DNA from: an uncultured Verrucomicrobiota bacterium | GTDB lineage: Bacteria; Verrucomicrobiota; Kiritimatiellia; CAJWTS01 | Reading direction: 5' to 3' | NCBI GenBank assembly: GCA_913047795.1 | Contig: CAJWTS010000003.1 | Location: 1-64,000 of the forward strand | Length of the DNA: 64,000 nucleotides | Shown here: positions 1 to 8,701 of the stretch, piece by piece | Layout of the letters: the number at the start of each line of letters is the position of its first letter | How positions within the stretch are numbered: position 1 is the stretch's first letter | Position numbers and translations under genes: made by a program | Notes under the pieces: model-generated | Seen by the model: only the letters and a program-made list of their open reading frames with translations | Databases searched by the model: none | What the model was told of the DNA's origin: nothing

Positions 1-642
1 TGGAGAAGGGTTCAGTATTGACGGTGCAACGGGCCGCCGGCATCCGGCGGATCGATCTGGCTGAGGACCGGCAGCCTCATCGGCAGCGGCGTGGTCCGCG
101 CGAACGGCGGCTTCCCAAGCCGCGCCGGTGCCGGCGGTCACGTGGCCGTGGAACTAACCGGCTCGAGCAGCTTCGGCGACGTCGATATCCAGGCCTACGG
201 CGGCGACCACGGCAATTCTGACGGCGGCGCGGGCACGGTCTTCAAGCGCGCCGCTGGAACAGCAGCTATGCTCGTCGACAACGGCGACCGAATCACCGTC
301 GGCGAGACGCATCTGCCGCCCAGCCAGGGTTTGTCGGAAACCGAACTCGACGACCTGCGCAAGAACGCCACTGTCATCGTGTCCAACGAGGCCATTCTTG
401 GCGTGACCTCAAACGTGGCGGCGCTCGGCCTGATCGTTGATTCGAGCGCCAGGTACATCGACCTCGGTGACACCCAAACCGTTTTCACCGTAAGGAGCCT
501 GATGATCGACGGCACCAACTACACCCGCGGCGGATTTTATCGCACCAACGACTGGAACGGCTTCCCCACCCCATCCGTCGTCAGCAATGCCGGCGCCATC
601 TTCTTGCGCAAAACACTGGGGACAGTGTTGACCATTTTCTAG
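1..642 (+). CDS. 3' end of a large Gly-rich surface/secreted protein, apparently frameshifted
   Basis: The gene enters from the left edge. Positions 2-40 read in frame 2 as GEGFSIDGATG. From about position 22 the same style of protein continues in frame 1 (ASGGSIWLRTGSLIGSG, then ANGG, AGGHVAVEL, DVDIQAYGG, GGAGTVF). Frame 1 has a stop at 19-21, so one missing base near 30-45 (mutation or sequencing error) best explains the switch. The Gly/Ser-rich beta-strand repeats followed by a less repetitive 130-residue tail resemble the C-terminal part of very long extracellular beta-solenoid proteins of PVC bacteria. The last nine residues are encoded by a palindromic REP-like sequence, so the natural C-terminus may have been replaced. 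No enzymatic motif is visible and the function is unknown. Confidence 0.6.
612..629. repeat. REP-like palindrome at the end of the surface-protein gene
   Basis: AACACTG-GGGA-CAGTGTT is a perfect 7-bp inverted repeat with a 4-base loop, followed by TGACCATTTTC. From memory, CTGGGGACAG-type palindromes of this kind flank REP-associated tyrosine (IS200-like) transposase genes. Just downstream, at 669, a short frame opens with ATGGCGCGTCATGG (MARHG), which is reminiscent of how such transposases begin, but it stops after 35 codons. No transposase remains, so this is at most a relic. Confidence 0.45.
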
Positions 643-748
643 GGCGACCACGAAAGGCACACCCCAACATGGCGCGTCATGGTAAAGAAGCAGTTCTGAC
701 CGAGAGCTTACACACGCGGCTCGGCCGTCTTCCTTTCGCGGGTTCACG

Positions 749-2374
749 GTGCCGCCTCAAGGGCACCTACTCGTGAAAGATTCCCTCACCCTGGCCGGCG
801 ATCACCTGCTTCGTGTGCTGTCACCTGAACACCATTTTATCCCGTTCTACGAGTTCCATATTAACGAGCGCATGGAAGCCTGGGCGTGGATACGCGGCGC
901 GAGTCACAATATCCCGCGCTGGATCGACGCCATGCTGCGGCTCGAGGCTGCCACGGGTTATGCAATTCCCGCGGAAACCGAAGCCGTCATGATCGAGAAT
1001 CTGCGGTTGATGTTTGATAACCCCGACCATCTCTGCCTTTACCCAATGGACGAAACGGTCCTTCCCGCCGAGGCTGCCGATACCCTGTTGGAATACCACT
1101 CCATGCGTGAAGGGCTTTTGGCACTGACCGCGATGATCGTCCACCGCCAGAGCGAATGGGCCACGGACAAAGCAGTCAAGATGATCGACACGATCGACCG
1201 GATCTCGGACACGGGGCTGGAGCACTGGAATGTGCAATTGCTCGACCGCTGGAAGCGCCTGGATCGACCCGGTGCGCCGATCTCAAGAACGGTACTTGAT
1301 TCGGGCCGCTTTATGGAAGCCGGCATGCACTACGTTCAAGCAACCGGCAATGAGCAGGCGCGGGCCCTGATCGGCCGCTTCGCCGCAATCCACTATGAAC
1401 ACAACACCTGGCCCGGTGGCGCCTACGAGTTGAACTGGGCCAACTGCCACACCCATTCCTATCTCGGTACGCTCAAGGGGCTTCTGCTGTACGGCGCGCT
1501 CAGTGACGAAAAGAAATACGTGGATCGTGTCGCCGAGACCTACAGCATGAGCATACGCACGAACGTCGTTCGCGAGTCAGGCCTCGCCTTCCACGACGGG
1601 GACAAGGAGACCGGTGCAGACCCAGCCGCCGCCGGCGACGCCATGCAAATCGCGCTGTGGCTGGCGCGCTGCGGTTACCCCGAGTTTCTGGATGATGCCC
1701 AACGCATCGTGCGATCACGCTTATTGCCGGCGCAACTGACCGATTGCCCGGAACTCGCGGATGAAGAACTTCCCCGCGACGACGAAGGGACTCCGTTCTT
1801 TATCAACCAGGTGTCCGCGGACAAGCGCCCCGTCTCAAGCGATGTAATCTTTCACCCCAGGGACATGCACCACATCGTCAACGGCGGCTGGGGCATTCAA
1901 CGCGAGGCGCACTGGGCCAGGCAGGCCACGACCGATGTTTCCTGCGCCGTACTGCATTCCCTCTGCGATTTCTATGAACACATTGCCGTCGATACCCATT
2001 CCGGCCTTCGGATCAACTTTCATGTCGACTACGAGGACGAGAGGATCAAGATCGCGGTTCATCGCGGAGACCGGGCGCAGCTTCAGATCGACAATCGAGG
2101 TGGTAATGACCTGGAAATCCGGATTCCAGACTGGGCACCCGGTACCAGCCTCGCGATTAGCATCAATGGTGAATCAGTGGATGCCGGGCCGGTGAACGGA
2201 GTATTGACATGCCGCGCCCCGCAGCAGGTCGAGATTGGCTACGATCTCCCGGAGCGAACCACCGAGGAAACCACCAACGGAGTCACATACACATTCCACT
2301 GGCGCGGCGACCAGGTCCTCGGCATCCGTCCAAACAACACGAACTGGCTACCCCTCTACCCGGATCTGACTTGA
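749..2374 (+). CDS. Six-hairpin glycosidase-like protein, GH127/DUF1680-related
   Basis: A 541-residue soluble protein with no signal peptide. The first ~400 residues are helical and Trp/His-rich (EAWAWIRGASHNIPRW, NWANCHTHSYLGTLKG), as in the (alpha/alpha)6 barrel of beta-L-arabinofuranosidase-type enzymes. After a cysteine-bearing segment (TTDVSCAVLHSLCDFYEHIA) the last ~120 residues form a beta-sandwich with the phrase LEIRIPDWAPGTSLAISING, very typical of the DUF1680/GH127 C-terminal domain. The family hydrolyses terminal arabinofuranosides using a cysteine and acidic residues, but I cannot assign the catalytic set here and the N-terminus is shorter than usual. The start is uncertain: GTG at 749 or GTG at 773, neither with a good ribosome-binding site. 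A role in glycan breakdown is inferred from the family. Confidence 0.6.
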   Translation: MPPQGHLLVKDSLTLAGDHLLRVLSPEHHFIPFYEFHINERMEAWAWIRGASHNIPRWIDAMLRLEAATGYAIPAETEAVMIENLRLMFDNPDHLCLYPMDETVLPAEAADTLLEYHSMREGLLALTAMIVHRQSEWATDKAVKMIDTIDRISDTGLEHWNVQLLDRWKRLDRPGAPISRTVLDSGRFMEAGMHYVQATGNEQARALIGRFAAIHYEHNTWPGGAYELNWANCHTHSYLGTLKGLLLYGALSDEKKYVDRVAETYSMSIRTNVVRESGLAFHDGDKETGADPAAAGDAMQIALWLARCGYPEFLDDAQRIVRSRLLPAQLTDCPELADEELPRDDEGTPFFINQVSADKRPVSSDVIFHPRDMHHIVNGGWGIQREAHWARQATTDVSCAVLHSLCDFYEHIAVDTHSGLRINFHVDYEDERIKIAVHRGDRAQLQIDNRGGNDLEIRIPDWAPGTSLAISINGESVDAGPVNGVLTCRAPQQVEIGYDLPERTTEETTNGVTYTFHWRGDQVLGIRPNNTNWLPLYPDLT

Positions 2375-2632
2375 GCTGCGGGCCATGCTCGCACGGCATG
2401 GCGCAAGCGAAAGCAACTTCTCATTGGCAAGGTGGCGCGATTGGCCGAATATTGACAGGCTTGGATAGAAATGGTTTTTCCTGAGTCCCGGCACTCGATA
2501 GGCCAACCTGTAATTGCAAGGATCGCTTCGGCGACGCCCCCCAGAGTGGTAATGTGTGACTCGGAGCAATTGAGTCGGGAGGAGCGCCAGAATCGGTGAG
2601 GCGAGGGAGCTTCGCACTTCGGCGGGTCAGGC

Positions 2633-3412
2633 ATGACAAAAGACACTCACACCGTTCGCGCAGCCTCCTCCATGGAGTCTGCGCTGTCCCGCTTCGTGAC
2701 CGGAGCGACCATCGTGCTCCTGGTCGTGTATTTGGGGGGGCTGGTCTTGTATCAGCCACTCTACGTGTGGATCTCAGAGTACGAAGGCCCCATCGAAATC
2801 GTCCAGCATGCCGTCCTGTTTGCGGGCCTCCTTCTCTGCATCCGGGCCTCCTGGTGGAACCGTGCGCAGCGTGAAGTGGCGGTCGTCCTCGGTGTGCTCT
2901 CTTTTGGGTTGTTCTTCGCCCTCGGAGAGGAGCTCAGCTGGGGCCAGCACTTCTTCGGATTCCAGACCCCCGCAGCGCTAGAGGCCATCAACTTTCAGAA
3001 GGAGTTCAACCTACATAACCTCAACACGTTGCACCGGTTCCGGCACTTCGTATTCCTGTCCATCGCCATCGTGCCTTTGGTTCTGTGGGGACTGCAACGT
3101 CGACCTCGGTCTCCATGGCTTTCCCGTTGGATCGATCGGCCCTGGCAGCGGATCCCAACGGGGATGATCTTCCCCCTCCTGGTTGCGCTCCCCACGCAGA
3201 TCGCCAAGGAAATCCAGCTTTCAAACAGGTTCGACGCCTACCCAGTTCTTCACATCGACAGTCCCTGTATGCTGCAGGTGCTCTCACGGCTCGAGGAGGT
3301 GGGCGAACTCACAATCTACCTCGCCCTGCTCGTCTACCTCGCGGCGCAGTCGCGCGGCAGTTCGACTTCGGATCGCTTGGACCCGACGAGGCGACCCGCA
3401 TTGAGGCGGTGA
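2633..3412 (+). CDS. Polytopic membrane protein with GEELSWGQ motif
   Basis: A 259-residue integral membrane protein with about six hydrophobic segments (approximately residues 22-45, 58-75, 85-103, 140-158, 180-195, 222-240). The conserved core is GEELSWGQHFFGFQTP followed by EFNLHNLNTLHRFRH. This pairing of an EE-SWGQ motif with an N-L-H-N motif recurs in an uncharacterised bacterial membrane-protein family. The acidic and His residues sit beside membrane segments and could bind a metal, which is inference. The Arg/Pro-rich tail is probably cytoplasmic. It stands alone; the 258-base gap before it contains nothing I recognise. Function unknown. Confidence 0.65.
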   Translation: MTKDTHTVRAASSMESALSRFVTGATIVLLVVYLGGLVLYQPLYVWISEYEGPIEIVQHAVLFAGLLLCIRASWWNRAQREVAVVLGVLSFGLFFALGEELSWGQHFFGFQTPAALEAINFQKEFNLHNLNTLHRFRHFVFLSIAIVPLVLWGLQRRPRSPWLSRWIDRPWQRIPTGMIFPLLVALPTQIAKEIQLSNRFDAYPVLHIDSPCMLQVLSRLEEVGELTIYLALLVYLAAQSRGSSTSDRLDPTRRPALRR

Positions 3413-3820
3413 AGACCGGCTCCTCGATGGGCTAACCAGTGAGGGCGGCCTTCGCCTCCTTGAGTGTATGCAGCTTTCCGGTGGGGCACGCTGCGTCAGT
3501 CCGCGCCGCGCTGGCTTGCGACCTCGACGGGCAGACCAGGCGCAGCTTCAGAGCGACCTTGGCCACCCCGATCACCCCTGCCACCCGGAATCTTGACCCC
3601 GGGGACGGGCTTCTCATATGATTCCCTCAGAAATTCGGGGCTTCAGGTGGCACAACAGACATGTTGGCCGGTGGCTCGGGAAAGCAAATTCTTATTGGCT
3701 ATCACCCGGGTAAAAAACATAGCGGTTCGCAAGCAGCGGGATGTTGCGTTAGGATGATTCTCCTGCCGGGAGTCGCGGCGCGTGAAAAGGTTCACGGGTG
3801 CCCCACGGAGTCTTAAAGAA
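3413..3820. other. Intergenic stretch before the nuclease/ATPase pair
   Basis: About 400 bases with no supportable gene. A short minus-strand frame at 3432-3617 ends in a Lys/Ala-rich helix but lacks a ribosome-binding site and any recognisable family. An AT-richer section at about 3685-3725 could carry the promoter for the downstream pair, but no convincing -35/-10 combination stands out. Confidence 0.4.
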
Positions 3821-5116
3821 ATGCCAGTTAAGATCCTCGCCACAGGAGATCTTCACATCGGGAGACGCTCCAGCAAGATCCCTGAAAACTTCAGCAGCCC
3901 CGGGGGGCTCTCCTGCGCGTCCATGTGGGCAAAGCTGGTCGATCGCGCGATAGCAGAGGAGGTGGACCTCGTCCTTCTCAGCGGCGATATCGTCGACCAG
4001 GACAACTGCTTCTTCGAGGCCATCGCCCCGCTCGAGAGGGGCCTTAAAAAACTCGATTCCCACGGGATCCAGACCTGCGCCACGGCCGGCAATCACGATG
4101 CGGCTGTCTTCCCCAGGTTGGCAAGGCTGGTTGAGACCGGCAGCTTTCACCTCCTCGGGAAAAAGGGGACATGGGAGTCCATCGACATTTCCCGCGATGG
4201 AAAACCGCTGGCACAAATCCATGGCTGGTCCTTCCCCTCCCGCCATTACAAGGCCAGCCCCCTGATGCAATACGACCTGGAACCGCATCCTGACCTGCCG
4301 ACCATCGGCCTGCTGCACGCGGACCTCGACAATCCCGCCAGCGACTACGCCCCCGTCTCTCTCGACGAGCTGCAGGAAAAGCAGGTCGCCATCTGGGTGC
4401 TGGGACATCAGCACAAACCCCGCCATGAGGAGCGGGCCGGCCGACCCCGGGTGCTCTACCCGGGCTCCCCCCAGGCGATGGACCCGGGCGAGAGCGGCCC
4501 CCACGGCCCCTGGATACTGCAGCTGGAGGGAAGAGACCGTGTGAGCGCAACACAGCTACCGCTATCGAGCGTCCGCTACGACACCTGCAGGGTGAGTGCT
4601 GACGGCTGCGGCGATGCCGAGGAGGTATTCGACGCACTGGTACAGGCGGCCCAGAGCTTTGATGACACCCTGCAGACCCTCCCGGAGCCGCCGCGGCTGG
4701 CCCTGCTGCGCTTCATCATCGAAGGCCGCAGCGCCCTCTCTCAACAGCTCCTCTCTCTTCCTGAATTCGCCGAGGTCTACTCCAGGTCTCTCTGCGGACG
4801 CGACACAGACATTTACGCCGAGAAGCTCCTTGATACGACCCAGCCGGCATTCGACCTCACGCAGCTCGCGGCGAAGAAGGACCCGGTAGGAGCCGTGGCG
4901 GGACTGCTGCTCGACCTGGCGGCTGAGACCCCGACCCCCGAGACCGAGGAGCTGATTGAGAAGTGTCTCGCCAGGACGCAGACCGTTCACCAGTCAAGGA
5001 GCTACTCGGTTATTCGTCCTGATCGCCAGCTCGACCGCGGCGACGCCGTAGAGCTCCTTCGCAAACAGGGCCTTCTCCTGGTAGCGGAGCTCAGGAAGCA
5101 GGAGGCCTCGCTGTGA
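3821..5116 (+). CDS. SbcD/YhaO-like metallophosphoesterase (DNA exonuclease family)
   Basis: A 431-residue calcineurin-like phosphoesterase. All metal-binding motifs are present in order: TGDLHIG, LSGDIVD, AGNHD, GLLHADL and LGHQHKP, followed by YPGSPQAMDPGE, which is typical of the SbcD/Mre11/YhaO branch. The C-terminal ~170 residues form a helical capping region. Start: ATG 3821 has GGAG ten bases upstream and the protein then begins directly with the first beta-strand (VKILATGDLH); the GTG at 3782 would add an unrelated Arg-rich leader. The stop overlaps the start of the next gene (GTGA), so the two are translationally coupled and probably form one complex. In the family, the phosphoesterase is the nuclease and the partner ATPase drives it. 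Arg AGG/AGA codons seem commoner than in neighbouring genes. Confidence 0.85.
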   Translation: MPVKILATGDLHIGRRSSKIPENFSSPGGLSCASMWAKLVDRAIAEEVDLVLLSGDIVDQDNCFFEAIAPLERGLKKLDSHGIQTCATAGNHDAAVFPRLARLVETGSFHLLGKKGTWESIDISRDGKPLAQIHGWSFPSRHYKASPLMQYDLEPHPDLPTIGLLHADLDNPASDYAPVSLDELQEKQVAIWVLGHQHKPRHEERAGRPRVLYPGSPQAMDPGESGPHGPWILQLEGRDRVSATQLPLSSVRYDTCRVSADGCGDAEEVFDALVQAAQSFDDTLQTLPEPPRLALLRFIIEGRSALSQQLLSLPEFAEVYSRSLCGRDTDIYAEKLLDTTQPAFDLTQLAAKKDPVGAVAGLLLDLAAETPTPETEELIEKCLARTQTVHQSRSYSVIRPDRQLDRGDAVELLRKQGLLLVAELRKQEASL

Positions 5117-8100
5117 AGAGCCCCTCACTGAGCTTTACCGACGTCACCATCCGCGAGATGCCGGGTTTCGAGACCGGGGGCTTCCCGATCGAAAATCTCG
5201 CCCCGGGGATAAACATCATCTACGGACCGAACGCCTCGGGCAAGAGCAGCCTCAGCCGGGCGATGGGAGTGCTGCTTCGCGCCGCCGAGGAACACGGCGG
5301 CGACTGCTCGCTGGTAGGCAAGCTGATGGTTGACGGGGACAGTGTCCTGATCGACTACCGGCCCGGAAAGGTCGTCACCCAGCATGAAGGAATGGAGATC
5401 CCGACCCAGAACCTGGCCCCTGACGCAATGGAGGACCGTTACATACTCGCCCTGGCCGACCTCCTCGGCGATAAAGATGAAGCTGACGAGCTGACCAGCA
5501 AAATCCTCAGGGAGGCATCCGGCGGCTATGACCTCGCCGCGGCGGGCGAGGCTGCGGGATTCAGGTCGACTGCGCGGCACAGCGGCACCCCCCAGAAAGA
5601 CTACCAGGCCGCGGCGGAAGAGCTCAAGAAAGCCGACCTGGAGGCTGTGCAGCTTGCGACTGAAGAGCTGGAGCTCCCCGACCTGGAGAAGAAGCTGAAA
5701 AAGGCTGAAGCCGCCGGCAGGGACCTCGAATTGATCGAGAAGGCCGAGAAATACCGTGACGAGTTCAGAAAGGAAGCCGCAGCCGGCGAGGCCCTCAAGG
5801 AATTCCCCGCCGGCATGGACAAACTCCAGGTCGATGCCCCCGAACGCCTTGCAGGCATCGCAAGCGAGATCGAAACCCAGGAAACAGAAAGAAACAACTG
5901 CGAAGAAGCCCAGGTCCAGGCGCAGGCAGTCCTCGATCAGTCGCCCCTGCATCCCACCGGAGGGATCAAGCCCGAGCTTGTCACCGCCCTGCGTGAAAAA
6001 GTCAAAAGCCTTGAAGGCCAGGACCGGGAAAAACCCGCGGCCGCCACAAGGGTAGAAGAGTCCGAGGCGGCTCTCCACGATGCCCTTGTTTCACTGGGAG
6101 GAGGCGACGCGGACACCGAAAAGGTGGAGAGCCTCGACCTGGAGAAGGCCAACAAGCTCCTGGTCTTCGCCCGGAAGGCAGAAGACTTCCAGCGCGACCT
6201 CGCCGCCTTCGACAAGGTCAGGAATTGGCTCCAGACCGGGACGGAACCAGGAAACGTCAACTCACTGCGGGATGGACGCAGGGCCCTGAATAGCTGGCTT
6301 GTTCGGATAGAACTCCCGAGCCCCTCTCCCCGTGCGGAACGAGACAAGCCATCACCGCTCAGGAGCCCGCCGTTCCTGCTTTCGATTGTCATCGCGCTGG
6401 TCTTCCTGATCGCGGGAATCATCAGCGATGCGAAATGGATTCTGGGCCTTCTTCTTCCGCTGCTCCAGGCCGGCTGGATTCTCTGGAGCGCGCGGCAAAA
6501 GCCCGTCCTGACAGACAGCCGCCACGATCCCGAACACAGCAAAGCCGATTATAGAAAGACCGGCCTCGAGGGCCCGGCCGACTGGACTCCCGAGGCTGTG
6601 GACGCGCTGCTGCTGGAGCTGGATACACAGTACGACCAGGCACGCCTGGAGGAAGAGAGAGGTCACCGCTGGAAGGATGAAAGAAGCCAGGGCGATGAGC
6701 TGAAAAAAAGGAAAGAAGATCTTGAGCGCGAAGGTACGCAATGGAAGGAAGAGCTCGGCCTCGACTGGGACCACAACGAGCTTGATATATATTTACGCGT
6801 GGGGCAATTGAGGTTGCTGTTTGAAGCCCGGCAGGCCCTTGCCACAGCAAAAGCCTCGAGAGAAGCCGCGGTGGCCGGCTTTGACGGTCTCCTCGAGGAA
6901 ATCGCCGGAACGGCCCAAGAATACGGCCTCTCTCCTCCAGCCGATTGCGCGCTTGCCCACTCAACAGCCGAAGAGCTCGATACCCTGCGCAGCGCATACG
7001 CCGAAGCACAAGGCGATTTGAAGAGAGCCTGGAGCGACATCAAAAAAACCGACGCTCAAATTAAGCGACGGGAAGAAGAGCGAGCGCAGGTTTTCGAGCT
7101 GGCCGGATTGACCGTTGGCCAGGAAGCCGAGCTCACTACCAGATTAGAAAAACTGGACGACTACCAGGCAAAGAAGAAGGCCCACGATAAGGCGCACACG
7201 CTCCTGGGGTCGGCGCGGGGCGCCCTCAGCGACCACCCGGAGCTGCTGAAGCTGACGGCGGAGGAGCTCGCAGACAGGAGAAATGAGCTCGACCTCGCGG
7301 CGGACAAAAAGGATGACCTCGGAGACGAACGGACACGCCTCCTTCTGCGCATAAAGCAGGCTGCGGACAAGACAGACATAGCCGAAAAGCTGGCCGGGCG
7401 CGAGCGGGCCGCAGATGCCCTGCGGGTCCGGAGAGAAGAGGACCAGGCGGCTGTCACCGGAGACGCGCTGGCCACGTTTGTACGACAGCGGCATCACGAG
7501 GTGGACCAAACCGGCATCTTCTCCAGGGCCAGGAAACTCTTCACAAAATTCACCCGCGGTTATTTCAGGCTGGAAATCGATGACGATATCGAGAACCCAG
7601 GCTTCAGGTGTATCGATACAGCGACCGCCCGAGGGAGAAACATAGAGGAGCTGTCCAGCAACACCAGGATCCAATTGCTCCTGAGCGTGCGAATCGCCTT
7701 CGTCGAGAACCAGGAGCAGGGAGGCAGAAAGATGCCCTTCATCCTCGATGAGGCGCTGGCCATCAGTGACGAGCAGTGGGCTGAAGAGATCATCAAGGCG
7801 GGGATCGACATCTGCTCAGATGGCCGCCAGTTCTTCTACCTTACCGCCCAGCATGACGAGGTGGGCAAGTGGCGCCGGCTGCTCGATAATACCGATCTGG
7901 AGACCAGGGTGATCGACCTCGCGGAGGTGCGCGAGTTCAGCCAAAAAGACCGGGTGCCCCCACAGGTATTCGAGCCGGCCCCGGCCGTGGAGATTCCCGG
8001 CCCGGCCGGGATGAGCCACGCGGCCTACGGCAAGACGCTCGATGTCCCATCGATTGACCAGGAGGCGGCGGTCGGAGGAGTCCGCCTGTGGTACCTGGTC

Positions 8101-8616
8101 GAAGATCCCGAGCGACTCTACGAGCTCCTCAACCATGGGATCAACCTCTGGGGCCAGCTCGAGAACCTGGTCGACAGCAACAACTCGGAGAACCTCACGG
8201 CGGACTCGGCAGTCTATAAGAACGCCGCAGCCTCGGCGCGGGTGCTTGAATCAGCGCTTCGGTACCGCCTCGTCGGCCGGGGTCGCCCGGTGAACCGGCG
8301 AGTGTTGAAGGATTCAAACTACTGCGGAACATTTCTCGAGGCTGTCGTCGAGAAGGCCGAAGAGCTTGACGGAGATGGAGAAGGCCTGGTCAAGGCCCTC
8401 ACCGCCGGAGAGATCAAGGGGTTCCGCAAACAGAAGATTTCAGAGTTGGAGCAATACCTCGAAGAGCATGGATTTATTCCCGTGGAGGAAGAGCTCTCAC
8501 CCGCTGAGATCGACGAGCGCGTGCGGCGAGACGCCTACAAGGACCTCGAGACCGGCCTGCTCAGCGCTGAGCGCCTCAGCTGGCTCATCCAGCAGGTGCT
8601 GCGCGACAATAAATAG
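5113..8616 (+). CDS. SbcC/YhaN-like coiled-coil ATPase with membrane hairpin and extra C-terminal domain
   Basis: 1167 residues. The Walker A GPNASGKSS lies at about residues 38-46, in an AAA_27-type N-terminus (NIIYGPN). Lys/Glu-rich coiled coils run from ~165 to 400 and ~480 to 830, interrupted by two hydrophobic segments at ~420-460 that could insert in the membrane, as in B. subtilis YhaN. The ABC signature-like segment ELSSNTRIQLLLSVRIA (~847) and Walker B MPFILDEALAISD (~874) close the ATPase head. No CxxC zinc hook is seen. Unusually, another ~240 residues follow (from ~930) that do not belong to the ATPase; they are helical and acidic, with no motif I know. The gene starts with GTG inside the stop of the nuclease gene. 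The likely role is DNA end processing or repair at the membrane, or possibly defence; the latter is speculative. Confidence 0.8.
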   Translation: MKSPSLSFTDVTIREMPGFETGGFPIENLAPGINIIYGPNASGKSSLSRAMGVLLRAAEEHGGDCSLVGKLMVDGDSVLIDYRPGKVVTQHEGMEIPTQNLAPDAMEDRYILALADLLGDKDEADELTSKILREASGGYDLAAAGEAAGFRSTARHSGTPQKDYQAAAEELKKADLEAVQLATEELELPDLEKKLKKAEAAGRDLELIEKAEKYRDEFRKEAAAGEALKEFPAGMDKLQVDAPERLAGIASEIETQETERNNCEEAQVQAQAVLDQSPLHPTGGIKPELVTALREKVKSLEGQDREKPAAATRVEESEAALHDALVSLGGGDADTEKVESLDLEKANKLLVFARKAEDFQRDLAAFDKVRNWLQTGTEPGNVNSLRDGRRALNSWLVRIELPSPSPRAERDKPSPLRSPPFLLSIVIALVFLIAGIISDAKWILGLLLPLLQAGWILWSARQKPVLTDSRHDPEHSKADYRKTGLEGPADWTPEAVDALLLELDTQYDQARLEEERGHRWKDERSQGDELKKRKEDLEREGTQWKEELGLDWDHNELDIYLRVGQLRLLFEARQALATAKASREAAVAGFDGLLEEIAGTAQEYGLSPPADCALAHSTAEELDTLRSAYAEAQGDLKRAWSDIKKTDAQIKRREEERAQVFELAGLTVGQEAELTTRLEKLDDYQAKKKAHDKAHTLLGSARGALSDHPELLKLTAEELADRRNELDLAADKKDDLGDERTRLLLRIKQAADKTDIAEKLAGRERAADALRVRREEDQAAVTGDALATFVRQRHHEVDQTGIFSRARKLFTKFTRGYFRLEIDDDIENPGFRCIDTATARGRNIEELSSNTRIQLLLSVRIAFVENQEQGGRKMPFILDEALAISDEQWAEEIIKAGIDICSDGRQFFYLTAQHDEVGKWRRLLDNTDLETRVIDLAEVREFSQKDRVPPQVFEPAPAVEIPGPAGMSHAAYGKTLDVPSIDQEAAVGGVRLWYLVEDPERLYELLNHGINLWGQLENLVDSNNSENLTADSAVYKNAAASARVLESALRYRLVGRGRPVNRRVLKDSNYCGTFLEAVVEKAEELDGDGEGLVKALTAGEIKGFRKQKISELEQYLEEHGFIPVEEELSPAEIDERVRRDAYKDLETGLLSAERLSWLIQQVLRDNK

Positions 8617-8701
8617 ATTATGCGATTCTTGATCGCGGAAACTAACGCGAGATCGGCCCTGCTCAGACGAGGTCTCCAGGCTCTACACGGATCCCCGCCA
8701 T

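Noticed and set aside
3432-3617. 61-codon minus-strand frame ending in a Lys/Ala helix
   Set aside because: No ribosome-binding site, no recognisable family, and it lies in an otherwise empty gap; insufficient support.
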